Of a stretch of DNA of 64,000 bases, positions 8,783 to 18,537 are shown in pieces (the first letter of the stretch is position 1; each line of letters begins with the position of its first letter). The notes under the pieces are model-generated. The model made no database searches. It saw nothing but the letters and a program-made list of their open reading frames with translations, and was not told the DNA's origin. The stretch lies in contig NZ_LR722649.1 in assembly GCF_902500225.1 (NCBI RefSeq), forward strand, positions 310,001 to 374,000, in the 5' to 3' direction. The translations under genes and the position numbers were made by a program. Source of the stretch: Buttiauxella massiliensis. GTDB lineage: Bacteria; Pseudomonadota; Gammaproteobacteria; Enterobacterales; Enterobacteriaceae.

Positions 8783-10774
8783 ATGTCCTCTCGTAAAGAG
8801 CTTGCCAATGCTATTCGTGCACTCAGCATGGACGCAGTACAAAAAGCCAAATCCGGTCACCCGGGCGCCCCTATGGGTATGGCCGACATTGCCGAAGTCC
8901 TGTGGCGCGATTTCCTGAACCATAACCCGCAGAACCCTGCATGGGCTGACCGTGACCGCTTCGTGCTGTCTAACGGCCACGGCTCAATGCTGATCTATAG
9001 CTTGCTGCACCTCACAGGTTATGACCTGCCGATTGAAGAACTGAAAAACTTCCGTCAGCTGCATTCCAAAACTCCGGGTCACCCGGAAGTGGGCTACACC
9101 GCGGGTGTTGAAACCACGACTGGCCCGCTGGGTCAGGGTGTTGCGAACGCAGTGGGTATGGCAATTGCTGAACGCACCATGGCAGCACAGTTCAACCGTC
9201 CAGGTCACGACATCGTTGACCACTTCACCTACACCTTTATGGGTGATGGCTGCATGATGGAAGGTATTTCCCACGAAGTTTGCTCTCTGGCGGGTACGCT
9301 GGGTCTGGGTAAACTGGTTGCCTTCTATGATGACAACGGTATCTCTATCGACGGCCACGTTGAAGGCTGGTTCACCGACGATACCGCAAAACGCTTTGAA
9401 GCCTACGGCTGGCACGTAGTGCGCGGCGTTGACGGTCACGATGCAGACGCAATCAAACGCGCTGTTGAAGAAGCTAAAGCCGTTACCGACAAACCTTCAC
9501 TGCTGATGTGCAAAACCATCATCGGTTTCGGTTCTCCAAACAAAGCCGGTACGCACGATTCCCACGGCGCACCTTTGGGTGACGCGGAAATTGCACTGAC
9601 CCGTGAAGCTCTGGGCTGGAAACACGCGCCATTCGAAATCCCGTCTGAGATTTATGCTCAGTGGGACGCGAAAGAAGCAGGTCAGGCGAAAGAAGCGGCA
9701 TGGAACGAGAAATTCGCTGCATATGCTAAAGCCTTCCCACAGGAAGCTGCTGAATTTACCCGTCGTATGAAAGGCGACATGCCTGCTGATTTCGCAGCTA
9801 AAGCGCAAGAGTTCATCAAGAACCTGCAAGCTAACCCTGCGAAAATTGCTAGCCGTAAAGCGTCTCAGAACACCATCGAAGCATTCGGCCACCTGCTGCC
9901 TGAATTCCTCGGCGGCTCCGCTGACCTCGCGCCTTCTAACCTGACTATCTGGTCTGGCTCTAAAGCAATCAATGAAGATCTGGCCGGTAACTACATCCAT
10001 TATGGTGTACGTGAATTCGGTATGACGGCGATTGCGAACGGTATCGCGCTGCACGGTGGTTTCCTGCCATACACCTCTACCTTCCTGATGTTTGTTGAAT
10101 ATGCACGCAACGCGGTGCGTATGGCAGCATTGATGAAGCAACGCCAGGTGATGGTCTACACCCATGACTCTATCGGTCTGGGCGAAGATGGCCCAACTCA
10201 CCAGCCTGTAGAGCAGCTTGCTGCCCTGCGCGTGACGCCAAACATGAGCACATGGCGCCCATGTGACCAGGTTGAATCTGCGGTGGCGTGGAAATACGCT
10301 GTAGAACGTCACGACGGCCCGACCGCGCTGATCTTCTCCCGTCAGAACCTGGCACAGCAGGATCGTACCGAGCAGCAGCTGGCGGATATCGCTCGCGGCG
10401 CATACGTTCTGAAAGATTGTGCAGGCACGCCTGAGCTGATTCTGATTGCAACCGGTTCTGAAGTTGAACTGGCTGTTGCAGCCTGGGATCAACTGACTGC
10501 TGAAGGCATCAAAGCGCGTGTGGTTTCCATGCCGTCTACTGATGCGTTCGACAAACAGGATCCAGCGTACCGTGAAGCTGTGCTGCCGAAAGCAGTCGCT
10601 GCACGTGTTGCTATCGAAGCCAGCATCGCTGACTACTGGTACAAATATGTTGGCCTGAATGGCGCGGTTGTGGGCATGACCACCTTTGGTGAGTCAGCTC
10701 CAGCAGAGCTGCTGTTCGAAGAGTTTGGCTTCACTGTAGAAAACGTAGTGAAACAAGCTAAAGCCGTTCTGTAA
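8783..10774 (+). CDS. tktA: Transketolase A
   Basis: 663 residues, identical in length to E. coli TktA. It is a thiamine-diphosphate enzyme that transfers two-carbon ketol units in the non-oxidative pentose phosphate pathway (with xylulose-5-P, ribose-5-P, sedoheptulose-7-P, glyceraldehyde-3-P and erythrose-4-P). The ThDP-binding GDGCMMEG...DDN motif is near residues 154-186. Transketolase middle and C-terminal domains follow. Early [10 protein letters not shown] residues line the active site. Start at ATG 8783 after GGAGTCAAA. A strong terminator follows directly. Confidence 0.98.
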   Translation: MSSRKELANAIRALSMDAVQKAKSGHPGAPMGMADIAEVLWRDFLNHNPQNPAWADRDRFVLSNGHGSMLIYSLLHLTGYDLPIEELKNFRQLHSKTPGHPEVGYTAGVETTTGPLGQGVANAVGMAIAERTMAAQFNRPGHDIVDHFTYTFMGDGCMMEGISHEVCSLAGTLGLGKLVAFYDDNGISIDGHVEGWFTDDTAKRFEAYGWHVVRGVDGHDADAIKRAVEEAKAVTDKPSLLMCKTIIGFGSPNKAGTHDSHGAPLGDAEIALTREALGWKHAPFEIPSEIYAQWDAKEAGQAKEAAWNEKFAAYAKAFPQEAAEFTRRMKGDMPADFAAKAQEFIKNLQANPAKIASRKASQNTIEAFGHLLPEFLGGSADLAPSNLTIWSGSKAINEDLAGNYIHYGVREFGMTAIANGIALHGGFLPYTSTFLMFVEYARNAVRMAALMKQRQVMVYTHDSIGLGEDGPTHQPVEQLAALRVTPNMSTWRPCDQVESAVAWKYAVERHDGPTALIFSRQNLAQQDRTEQQLADIARGAYVLKDCAGTPELILIATGSEVELAVAAWDQLTAEGIKARVVSMPSTDAFDKQDPAYREAVLPKAVAARVAIEASIADYWYKYVGLNGAVVGMTTFGESAPAELLFEEFGFTVENVVKQAKAVL

Positions 10775-10788
10775 TACGTAGTACCTCT

Positions 10789-10822
10789 AAGGCCAGCAAA
10801 GATTGATTGCTGGCCTTTTTTT
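10789..10822 (+). terminator. tktA terminator
   Basis: An 11-bp perfect stem (AAGGCCAGCAA / TTGCTGGCCTT) with a 7-base loop, then a T run reaching 10822. Confidence 0.92.
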
Positions 10823-10839
10823 CATCTATTGTTGATAAC

Positions 10840-10858
10840 GCAATTGAAAATCATTATC
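10840..10858. promoter_or_regulatory. Fur-box-like sequence upstream of the receptor locus
   Basis: GCAATTGAAAATCATTATC matches the 19-bp Fur consensus GATAATGATAATCATTATC at 15 of 19 positions by eye, including the entire right arm. It lies about 35-55 bp upstream of the YncE-like gene, a plausible promoter position. This implies iron-repressed expression of that gene and the TonB receptor after it. Confidence 0.65.
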
Positions 10859-10892
10859 ATTCACATTCGTAAATAAATGTGAATCTAAGTAA

Positions 10893-11963
10893 ATGAATCG
10901 ACATACTTTGTACGGATACCAGAAATCGGGCTTCATTGCTTTAACCGTCGCACTATTCATGAGCTCAATGAATGCGGGTGCTAAACCTCTGCCGGAAAAG
11001 GAGTTTCTTACGGTTCCCGCGGGCAACGGGGTTTACGAACTGGCATTCGACGCCTCGCAAAACGTTCTTTTTGCCGCATCGGCACCTTCCTTCGACAAAG
11101 ATAAAACCCACGGCCTGGTCTACAAACTGAATCCAGACACGCTGGCATCAACCGGGAACATCACTACCGACAGACGAGCCTTCGCCACGGTGCTGGATGA
11201 AACAAACCATATTCTGTACATCGGTAACACGCTTGAAGGCTCTGTGACATTGATGGATACGCGCAGCGGCAAAGAGATTAAGACCGTGCAACTGAGCGAC
11301 CTCAGTAATCCGAAAGAGATTATCCACACCCGCGAAATGGTGCTGGATAAAAAGCACCAGCGTTTATATGTCTCGGGCGTTGCTCAGAAAGGTATTATTT
11401 GGGTTATCGACACGCAAAAACAGCAGCATGTTGCCACCATTGAAAATATGGGGGAATATCCAACCGGGCTGGCAATCGATGAAGAAAAAGGACGAGTTTA
11501 TAGCGTCAACGGCAGCGGGGAATTAATCACGCTTGATGCCAGCGATAATAAGATCCTTTCTCGCGTTAAAGTCGAACCGCAGAAAAAACACTTCTTCCTG
11601 AATATTGCTCTGGATAATAATAAAGAGCGTGCGTTTATTACCGACCCCGATTTGCCTGATGTGTTGGTGGTTTCACTAAAAGACGGGAAAATCATTGATC
11701 GTATTAAGGTGATTAACTCTCTGGCAGTGATGTACAACAGTGGCCGCAACGAAGTTTATATCACTCACCGTAATGCACAGCTGATAAGCGTTGTCGACGG
11801 CGACACTTACAAAGTAAAAGCCAGCATTGCGACGTCGGCCTTGCCTAATAGCCTTGCGCTTTCAGCAGATGGCCACACTCTTTACGCCAGCGTGAAGCAG
11901 GGTGAAAAAGAGATAGGCAAAAAACCGGATTACATTATTAAAGTCAATCTCGACAAAATCTAA
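10893..11963 (+). CDS. YncE-like secreted beta-propeller protein
   Basis: 356 residues with an N-terminal signal peptide (hydrophobic core about residues 13-25, cleavage near NAGAK). The rest is a series of blades with the repeated pattern 'LYV/LYASV...D..T/..I..I', characteristic of the YVTN/YncE beta-propeller family. E. coli YncE is a 353-residue periplasmic propeller of unclear function, Fur-regulated and encoded next to the TonB receptor gene yncD (pqqU). Here too the gene precedes a TonB receptor, 88 bp away on the same strand and behind a Fur-like box. It is probably a paralogue of YncE rather than its orthologue, since the location is different. A role in metal or cofactor capture in the periplasm is inferred from context only. 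Confidence 0.8.
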   Translation: MNRHTLYGYQKSGFIALTVALFMSSMNAGAKPLPEKEFLTVPAGNGVYELAFDASQNVLFAASAPSFDKDKTHGLVYKLNPDTLASTGNITTDRRAFATVLDETNHILYIGNTLEGSVTLMDTRSGKEIKTVQLSDLSNPKEIIHTREMVLDKKHQRLYVSGVAQKGIIWVIDTQKQQHVATIENMGEYPTGLAIDEEKGRVYSVNGSGELITLDASDNKILSRVKVEPQKKHFFLNIALDNNKERAFITDPDLPDVLVVSLKDGKIIDRIKVINSLAVMYNSGRNEVYITHRNAQLISVVDGDTYKVKASIATSALPNSLALSADGHTLYASVKQGEKEIGKKPDYIIKVNLDKI

Positions 11964-11991
11964 TCCACTTTTAATTAAAAGAACAATAAAG

Positions 11992-12015
11992 CCCTGTGGT
12001 GAAAATTCACAGGGC
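11992..12015 (+). other. Intercistronic stem-loop between the propeller and receptor genes
   Basis: GCCCTGTG and CACAGGGC form a perfect 8-bp stem with an 8-base loop. No T run follows immediately, although GGCTTTTTTC lies a few bases later. It could reduce read-through to, or stabilise, one side of the transcript. Confidence 0.4.
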
Positions 12016-12051
12016 CAGCAGGCTTTTTTCAATATCTCAGGTAATTAAAAA

Positions 12052-14055
12052 ATGAGAAACAATAAGCGTTTGGCATTAGCAGGGATCGTTGCGCTGGCTG
12101 GAGGCACAATGCTTCCGGTTCAGGCGGAAGAAAATAAAACATCGATTAGCGAGTCTGAAGATCAAATGGTCGTGACGGCATCGGGTTTTTCTCAGCAAAA
12201 GAAAGAAGCTCCGGCCACGATTTCCGTTATTGATCGTCAACAGCTCGATGAAAAACCAAATCGTAATGTCGCCGAAGCGATTCAGGATTTACCCGGCGTT
12301 AATGTGGGTTCGGGTTCGAGCGATATGTCATCCGGCAGTATTATGATGCGCGGCATGGACTCGAGCTATACCGCTTTTATGGTGAATAGCGTGAAGCAAA
12401 ATACCGGTGAAGCGCGTCCATATGGCCAGGATATTGGTTCGGAAGTTAACTTCCTACCGCCGATGGAAGCTATCGAGCGTATTGAAGTGATTCGCGGGCC
12501 AATGTCATCGCTATATGGTTCCGATGCCATTGGCGGTGTGGTGAACGTTATCACCAAAAAACCTTATGGCGTGCAGGACTGGACCGGCGCGCTGGCAGCC
12601 AATACTTTCCTTCAGGAAGACAGCTCATTCGGTAATACCAACCAAATGAATTTGTTCGCAATGGGGCCGATTGTGCCCGACGTGCTGGGTATTAGCGTTG
12701 CTGCCGACTGGTTAAATCGCCGCGACGACGAGCGCAATAATTACTTCAGCAAGAACGATCGTAAATCTATTGATATGACCGTTGGCCTTGCGGCCAATGA
12801 AACAAACTTATTTGATCTGAACGTTGTCTCCGGCGAGCAAAAGAAAAACCGCGATAATGCACCGTGGATGTGGAAGTTTGATCGTGATGCGGTGACGCTA
12901 AGCCATAGTGGTTGGTACGCTGAAGACACTATCGCGACAAAAAACTACATCAACTACGAGAAAGGGCGCTCAAAATACAGCCTGGATGGCGATGCTCCAC
13001 AGTACATTGAGACCGAAAACTACGTTGCCAACAGCCAGACGACTTTCACATTCGATAATCACAAAATCACCGTTGGGGCTAACTTCACGCGTGAAGAACT
13101 TAACGACCAGTTCGCTGTTTCCAGTAAAGAAGCGCCTGGCGTTGAACCGGTGACCAAAATCAGTCGCAATGGTTGGGCGCTGTTCGCTGAAGATGGTTGG
13201 CAAATTGACGACTTTACGTTGACCACATCCGCACGTTTGGATCGCGACAACTATTTCGGCACACACATCACGCCAAAACTTTATGGCAACTGGGCGATTA
13301 CGGATGCCTGGGCTCTGAAAGGCGGTGTATCCGCAGGCTATAAAAAACCTGAGCTGCGCGAAACCTCCGCTGATTTTGTTACGCCACGTGGCTCATTACC
13401 GCCGTACCCGTATTTGACCGTAGGTAACGATGACCTGAAACCAGAGAAAAGCGTCAACTCCGAACTCGGCCTGTACTGGGCAGGAGAGAAGCTGGCGTTA
13501 GACGGCACGGTTTTCTATACACAATTCAAAGATAAAATCTCCGAAGAGACGATTTGCGAAACGACGGGGACTAACCAGTGCCAGATGAACGGCTATAAAG
13601 CAGACTCCATCAGCAAATACTTTAACGTCGGCAAAGCCGATGTCTATGGTGTGGAGCTTAATGCGGACTGGCAGATGACTGAAACGGTAAAAGCTAATGC
13701 AAACTACACCTATAACCACAGCGAGCAGAAAACAGGCGTAAATAAAGGCTACGCGTTGAATGACTACCCGAGCCATATGGCAAACGTGTCGCTGACCTGG
13801 TCGGCTACCGAAGCGTTGGATTTGTGGAGCAAAGCGAATTATCGCAGTAGCAACCGCGATACTGGCGATCATATTGACTACGAAGCCTGGACGATGGTTG
13901 ATCTCGGCGCGCGTTATCAGTTAAACAAGCACACGCAGTTGATGGCGGGGATTTACAACCTGTTTGATGCCGATCCACAACGCATCACCCAATGGGGTGA
14001 TTACGGGCTGGTCGAAGGGCGTCGCTATAATCTTGGGGCGCGTATCGAATTTTAA
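12052..14055 (+). CDS. CirA-like TonB-dependent outer-membrane receptor
   Basis: 667 residues (E. coli CirA has 663). A signal peptide ends near VQA (residue 25), followed by a TonB box at residues 37-43 (DQMVVTA). A plug domain contains RIEVIRGPMSSLYGSDAIGGVVNVITKK near residues 142-170, then a 22-strand barrel ending in the terminal Phe required for BAM insertion. The plug closely resembles catecholate receptors of the CirA type, but the extracellular loops differ. One loop holds a Cys pair (near residues 502 and 511). The Fur-like box upstream suggests a ferric siderophore, but the ligand cannot be read from sequence. The upstream partner is a YncE-like propeller, so a PQQ- or metallophore-type ligand is also possible. 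Confidence 0.88.
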   Translation: MRNNKRLALAGIVALAGGTMLPVQAEENKTSISESEDQMVVTASGFSQQKKEAPATISVIDRQQLDEKPNRNVAEAIQDLPGVNVGSGSSDMSSGSIMMRGMDSSYTAFMVNSVKQNTGEARPYGQDIGSEVNFLPPMEAIERIEVIRGPMSSLYGSDAIGGVVNVITKKPYGVQDWTGALAANTFLQEDSSFGNTNQMNLFAMGPIVPDVLGISVAADWLNRRDDERNNYFSKNDRKSIDMTVGLAANETNLFDLNVVSGEQKKNRDNAPWMWKFDRDAVTLSHSGWYAEDTIATKNYINYEKGRSKYSLDGDAPQYIETENYVANSQTTFTFDNHKITVGANFTREELNDQFAVSSKEAPGVEPVTKISRNGWALFAEDGWQIDDFTLTTSARLDRDNYFGTHITPKLYGNWAITDAWALKGGVSAGYKKPELRETSADFVTPRGSLPPYPYLTVGNDDLKPEKSVNSELGLYWAGEKLALDGTVFYTQFKDKISEETICETTGTNQCQMNGYKADSISKYFNVGKADVYGVELNADWQMTETVKANANYTYNHSEQKTGVNKGYALNDYPSHMANVSLTWSATEALDLWSKANYRSSNRDTGDHIDYEAWTMVDLGARYQLNKHTQLMAGIYNLFDADPQRITQWGDYGLVEGRRYNLGARIEF

Positions 14056-14077
14056 TTGAACGCTTGTCATGCAAAAT

Positions 14078-14108
14078 AGCCAACCAGTTTAACCACTGGC
14101 TGGCTTTT
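14078..14108 (+). terminator. Terminator after the TonB receptor gene
   Basis: AGCCAACCAGT / ACTGGCTGGCT forms a stem with one bulge and loop TTAACC, followed by TTTTTA. It lies about 22 bp past the stop codon. Confidence 0.8.
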
Positions 14109-14410
14109 TACTTTTAAAGAAGTGGAATTTTACCCGTTGCGTAATATCTCAAAAACAAACTCAATCAAGTCCTTTAATGTGATCTGAATTGCAAAAATGG
14201 TATTTATCAGGATTGTGTATTTGTGGTGTATATCAAATTATTGCTATTGACAATATCTGTTAATTTTATTTCTTGAGGTTAATTCTTTGAATTAATTGAT
14301 TAAAATATTTTCACTTAAAAACACATCGCTTTCCAGCACTCATTTGATTTATTTCTCCCGCCGTCATATTTTGATTGAAAATAAAAACACCCTACAAAAA
14401 GGAAATCAGT
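14109..14410 (+). promoter_or_regulatory. AT-rich control region of the cmtBA-yggPFDC operon
   Basis: 302 bp without a gene and markedly AT-rich. TGTGA-N6-TTGCA at 14179-14194 and TGTGG-N6-TCAAA at 14222-14237 resemble CRP sites, the first with one good half. A TTGACA at 14247-14252 could be a -35 element, but no good -10 is obvious. CRP control would be normal for a PTS operon. All assignments are by pattern. Confidence 0.4.
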
Positions 14411-14854
14411 ATGCGGTTAATAGATTATTTTCCTGATGCTGCCATATCCATAAAAAACTCTGCCGACGATTGGCAGCAGGCAATAGATTATTCAATGGAA
14501 GTGCTATTGCAAAAAGGCTATGTCACTCCTTCTTATATTGAAGCAATAAAAAATACCACTCTAGAAACCGGGCCGTATTATATTTTGGCTCCATTGGTTG
14601 CAATGCCTCACGCCAGGCCAGAATGCGGAGCCATAAAAACCGGTTTATCCCTCACGCTTTTAAAAAACACGGTATGTTTTGGTGAAAATAAAGAACCGGT
14701 AAAATTATTGATAGGGTTGTCGGCGGCTGATTCTGATGAGCATATTGGTGCGATACAGGCATTAAGCGAAATGTTTTGTGAAGAATCAAAAATTGAAGCT
14801 TTGCTGAATGCGAATACCGATCAGCAACTCAAGGATATTATCATTCAAGAGTAA
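14411..14854 (+). CDS. cmtB: Mannitol-type PTS enzyme IIA component
   Basis: 147 residues from ATG 14411 (preceded by AAAAAGGAAATCAGT), the exact length of E. coli CmtB; an earlier in-frame start adds 12 residues without similarity. It is a cytosolic EIIA of the fructose/mannitol family. The phosphoryl-accepting His lies in the VAMPHARPE motif near residue 66. It passes phosphate from HPr to the EIIB domain of CmtA, encoded next. The real substrate of the E. coli homologue is unknown and it has been called cryptic. Confidence 0.92.
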   Translation: MRLIDYFPDAAISIKNSADDWQQAIDYSMEVLLQKGYVTPSYIEAIKNTTLETGPYYILAPLVAMPHARPECGAIKTGLSLTLLKNTVCFGENKEPVKLLIGLSAADSDEHIGAIQALSEMFCEESKIEALLNANTDQQLKDIIIQE

Positions 14855-14876
14855 TCATTCTCTCGTCAGGATAAAT

Positions 14877-16259
14877 ATGAAAAATAAATCGGTTCGTGCC
14901 AAAGTCCAGGCTTTTGGCGGATTCCTTACAGCTATGGTTATCCCCAATATCGGCGCTTTTATTGCGTGGGGTTTTATTACCGCGTTATTTATTCCAACCG
15001 GTTGGATGCCCAACGAACATTTCGCCAAAATAGTTGGCCCGATGATCACCTATTTACTGCCGGTGATGATTGGCTCGACCGGCGGTCATTTAGTGGGTGG
15101 CAAACGCGGTGCAGTGATGGGCGGTATTGGCACCATCGGCGTGATTGTCGGTGCTGATATTCCAATGTTTATCGGTGCGATGATCATGGGGCCGCTCGGC
15201 GGGTGGGTGATTAAAGTCATCGACAGGAATCTGGAGAAGCGTATTCCACCGGGTTTTGAGATGGTGATTAATAACTTCTCTTTGGGTATCGCGGGCATGC
15301 TGCTTTGCCTTTTTGCCTTCGAGATTATTGGCCCGGCGGTGCTGGTGGCGAACAACTTCGTCAAAGAGTGCATTGAAGCGTTGGTCAGCACGGGATATTT
15401 ACCGCTGCTTTCTCTGATTAACGAACCGGCGAAAATTCTTTTCCTCAACAACGCGATTGATCAGGGCGTCTACTATCCGCTGGGGATGCAACAGGCGTCG
15501 GACACCGGGAAATCGATCTTCTTTATGGTGGCGTCGAACCCAGGGCCGGGGCTTGGCTTGCTACTGGGGTTTGCGGTGTTTGGCAAAGGAATGGCAAAAA
15601 AATCCGCTCCTGGCGCGATGATCATTCACTTCCTCGGCGGCATTCACGAACTCTATTTCCCGTATGTTTTGATGAAACCGCTGACGCTGATTGCCATGAT
15701 TGCCGGTGCTATGTCTGGAATTTACACCTTTAACATGCTCGGCGGCGGCCTGGTAGCTGGCCCAAGTCCGGGTTCTATCTTCGCATACCTGGCACTGACG
15801 CCGCGCGGAGCCTTCTTCGCCACCATCGCGGGTGTGACTGTCGCAACGGTTGTGTCGTTCGTGATCACCTCAGTGATCCTGAAAATGGACACCAGTAAAG
15901 AAGTCGAGAAAGAAGATAACTTTGACGAAACAGCAAACGCCATGAAGGAGATGAAGCAGGAAGGTGCATGGAACACCGCACCGGTGAAACTGGTCGCTTT
16001 CGTCTGTGATGCAGGAATGGGATCGAGCGCCATGGGGGCAACGACATTCCGCAAACGCCTACAAAAGCAGGGCATGGAAACCGAAGTGAAACATTACGCG
16101 ATAGAAAACGTGCCTGCGAATGCCGAGATTATCGTGACTCACGCAAGTCTTGAAGGCCGCGTAAAACTGGTGACCAATAAACCGCTGATACTGATTAATA
16201 ATTATATTGGCGACCCGAAACTTGATGCGTTATTTAATGAGTTAACCGCTAAGTCTTAA
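14877..16259 (+). CDS. cmtA: Mannitol-type PTS enzyme IICB
   Basis: 460 residues from ATG 14877 (TCAGGATAA ahead), close to E. coli CmtA (462). The N-terminal part is an EIIC membrane domain of the mannitol type. It carries the GGxHE-like signature (HFLGGIHELYFPYVLMKP near residues 250-267) in the sugar-binding region. The C-terminal EIIB domain has the phosphocysteine loop VCDAGMGSSAMGA near residues 378-390. It lacks a fused EIIA, which CmtB provides. The transported polyol or sugar is unknown; similarity to MtlA suggests a hexitol or related compound. Confidence 0.92.
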   Translation: MKNKSVRAKVQAFGGFLTAMVIPNIGAFIAWGFITALFIPTGWMPNEHFAKIVGPMITYLLPVMIGSTGGHLVGGKRGAVMGGIGTIGVIVGADIPMFIGAMIMGPLGGWVIKVIDRNLEKRIPPGFEMVINNFSLGIAGMLLCLFAFEIIGPAVLVANNFVKECIEALVSTGYLPLLSLINEPAKILFLNNAIDQGVYYPLGMQQASDTGKSIFFMVASNPGPGLGLLLGFAVFGKGMAKKSAPGAMIIHFLGGIHELYFPYVLMKPLTLIAMIAGAMSGIYTFNMLGGGLVAGPSPGSIFAYLALTPRGAFFATIAGVTVATVVSFVITSVILKMDTSKEVEKEDNFDETANAMKEMKQEGAWNTAPVKLVAFVCDAGMGSSAMGATTFRKRLQKQGMETEVKHYAIENVPANAEIIVTHASLEGRVKLVTNKPLILINNYIGDPKLDALFNELTAKS

Positions 16260-16273
16260 TAATAAGGATTCCT

Positions 16274-17548
16274 ATGAAAACGAAAGTTGCCGCCATCTAT
16301 GGCAAGCGGGATGTCCGTATCCGTGAGTTTGAATTACCCACAATTACCGATGATGAATTATTAGTGAGCGTTATTTCAGACAGCGTTTGTTTGTCGACAT
16401 GGAAAGCGGCATTACTGGCCAGCGATCATAAGCGTGTGCCGGATGATTTAAATAACCATCCAGTGATTACCGGCCATGAATGCGCGGGCGTGATTGTTGA
16501 GGTAGGAAAAAACCTGACTGAAAAATATAAAGCAGGTCAGCGTTATGTTCTTCAACCGGCAATGGGATTGCCAAGCGGATATTCAGCCGGATACAGCTAT
16601 GAACATTTTGGCGGTAACGCGACTTATATGATTATCCCGAAATTAGCGATTGATATGGGATGCGTTTTACCTTATCGCGGATCTTATTTTGCGGCGGCAT
16701 CTTTAGCCGAACCGATGTGCTGTATTATTGGTGCCTATAAAGCTAACTATCACACCACGCAATATGTGTATGAACATCGCATGGGAATTAAACCCGGTGG
16801 AAACCTGGCGTTATTAGCCTGCGCCGGGCCGATGGGCATCGGCGCAATTGATTATGCGATTAACGGCAATATCAAACCGGGCAAGGTCGTCGTGGTAGAT
16901 ATTGATGAAGCGCGACTGGCGCAGGCGCAAAAACTGCTGCCGGTGGAATTAGCGGCGAAAAACGGTATCGAGCTGATTTATGTGAATAGCAAACAACTTG
17001 CAGATCCGGTTGCGGCGCTGCGTGAGATGACGGGAGGCGCAGGTTTCGATGATGTATTTGTCTACGCCGCCGTGCCTGCGGTCATTGAGCTTGGCGACGA
17101 TCTGCTGGCTGACGACGGCTGCCTGAACTTCTTCGCCGGGCCAACCGATAAAAACTTCAAAGTGCCGTTTAACTTCTACAACGTGCATTACGGCAGCACG
17201 CATATCGTCGGGACTTCCGGCGGTTCCACGGACGACATGCTGGAAGCTATCGAGCTGGCCGCCAGCGGAAGATTGCAGCCTTCATTTATGGTCACGCATG
17301 TCGGCGGCCTGGATGCCGTGCCAGAAACGGTGATTAACCTGCCGGATATTCCAGGCGGCAAAAAGCTGATTTACAACGGCGTCACGATGCCGCTGACGGC
17401 GATTACCGATTTTGCTCGCTTAGGGGAAACCGATCCTTTATTCCGCCGTCTTGCGGAACTGGTGGCAGAAACCCACGGCGTGTGGAACGAAGCCGCAGAA
17501 AAACATCTGTTAGCCCATTTTGGCGTTGATATCGGCATGGAGGCTTAA
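16274..17548 (+). CDS. yggP: Zinc-type dehydrogenase YggP
   Basis: 424 residues (E. coli YggP 425). A medium-chain dehydrogenase/reductase-like protein. The catalytic-zinc GHE motif (TGHECAGV) is near residue 70, and a Rossmann-like segment (CAGPMGIGAIDYAI, then VVDIDEARL) spans about 178-215. The usual Cys at the start of the zinc site has its counterpart in DSVCLSTWK near residue 40. It lies 14 bp after cmtA and 2 bp before yggF. Inferred role: oxidation of a sugar-alcohol phosphate delivered by CmtBA. The reaction is not established. Confidence 0.85.
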   Translation: MKTKVAAIYGKRDVRIREFELPTITDDELLVSVISDSVCLSTWKAALLASDHKRVPDDLNNHPVITGHECAGVIVEVGKNLTEKYKAGQRYVLQPAMGLPSGYSAGYSYEHFGGNATYMIIPKLAIDMGCVLPYRGSYFAAASLAEPMCCIIGAYKANYHTTQYVYEHRMGIKPGGNLALLACAGPMGIGAIDYAINGNIKPGKVVVVDIDEARLAQAQKLLPVELAAKNGIELIYVNSKQLADPVAALREMTGGAGFDDVFVYAAVPAVIELGDDLLADDGCLNFFAGPTDKNFKVPFNFYNVHYGSTHIVGTSGGSTDDMLEAIELAASGRLQPSFMVTHVGGLDAVPETVINLPDIPGGKKLIYNGVTMPLTAITDFARLGETDPLFRRLAELVAETHGVWNEAAEKHLLAHFGVDIGMEA

Positions 17549-17550
17549 GC

Positions 17551-18522
17551 ATGAAAACGCTGGCTTATCCGTTCTTTCGCACCACGGAACAGGCGGCTCT
17601 GGCTGCCTGGCCGCTGATTGGCTGCGGAGACAAGAATCGTATTGATGGTGTTGCGGTGCAGGCAATGCGTGATGCGCTCAATCAGATTGATATGCAGGGG
17701 AAAATTGTTATTGGCGAAGGGGAGATTGACCACGCGCCGATGCTCTATATCGGCGAAATGTTAGGTCACGGCCAGACCCCGAAAATTGATATTGCCGTCG
17801 ACCCGATTGAAGGCACGCGCATGGTGGCGATGGGGCAAAACAACGCGCTGGCGGTGATGGCCTGCGCGCCCGTCGGCACGTTGCTCCACGCGCCTGATAT
17901 GTATATGAAGAAACTGGTGGTCGGCAAGAAAGCGAAAGGAGTAATCAACCTGGCGGCGACGCTCGAAGAGAACCTGCGCAATATTGCCAAAGCGCTGGGC
18001 AAACCGCTCGAGCGGCTGCGAATGGTGACGCTCGATAAACCGCGCCATCAGGATGCAATAGCCGTCGCCACAAGCCTGGGCGTGAAAGTGATTGCTCTGC
18101 CGGACGGCGATGTCGCCGCCAGCGTGATGACGTGCCTGCTGGAAAACCAGTACGACGTGATGTACAGCATCGGCGGTGCGCCGGAAGGCGTGATTTCAGC
18201 CTGTGCGGTAAAAGCGCTGGGCGGCGAAATGCAGGTCGAGCTGATGGATTTTTGCCAGGCCAAAGGAGAATCGCCAGAACATCGCCTGATTGCTAACTCA
18301 GAACACCGCCGCTGTGCTGAAATGGGTGTCGAGGTTAATCGAATTTATAACCTAAATGAAATCGTCAAAAGTGATGAGGTTTTATTCTCGGCAACTGGTG
18401 TTACTGGTGGCGATATTCTACAAGGCGTGCGTGAAGACGGTGATGTGGTGCGTACACAAACGCTCTTGATTAATGGTATAGAGCGTACTTGTAATATTAT
18501 AGACTCCCTACATCACCATTAA
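17551..18522 (+). CDS. yggF: Class II fructose-1,6-bisphosphatase (GlpX-like) YggF
   Basis: 323 residues (E. coli YggF 321). GlpX-family metal-dependent phosphatase with the IGEGEIDHAPMLYIGE block near residues 53-68 and DPIEGTRMV near 87-95. These carry the Glu/Asp ligands for divalent metal. E. coli YggF hydrolyses fructose-1,6-bisphosphate in vitro. Its placement between a PTS dehydrogenase and a putative kinase suggests that its true substrate may be a pathway-specific bisphosphate. Starts at ATG 17551 right behind yggP. Confidence 0.92.
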   Translation: MKTLAYPFFRTTEQAALAAWPLIGCGDKNRIDGVAVQAMRDALNQIDMQGKIVIGEGEIDHAPMLYIGEMLGHGQTPKIDIAVDPIEGTRMVAMGQNNALAVMACAPVGTLLHAPDMYMKKLVVGKKAKGVINLAATLEENLRNIAKALGKPLERLRMVTLDKPRHQDAIAVATSLGVKVIALPDGDVAASVMTCLLENQYDVMYSIGGAPEGVISACAVKALGGEMQVELMDFCQAKGESPEHRLIANSEHRRCAEMGVEVNRIYNLNEIVKSDEVLFSATGVTGGDILQGVREDGDVVRTQTLLINGIERTCNIIDSLHHH

Positions 18523-18537
18523 TGTAATGAGCTATTG

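Noticed and set aside
9497..10492. 331-codon antisense open frame inside tktA
   Set aside because: It lies wholly opposite a highly conserved transketolase gene, has no recognisable domain and follows from the codon bias of the real gene.
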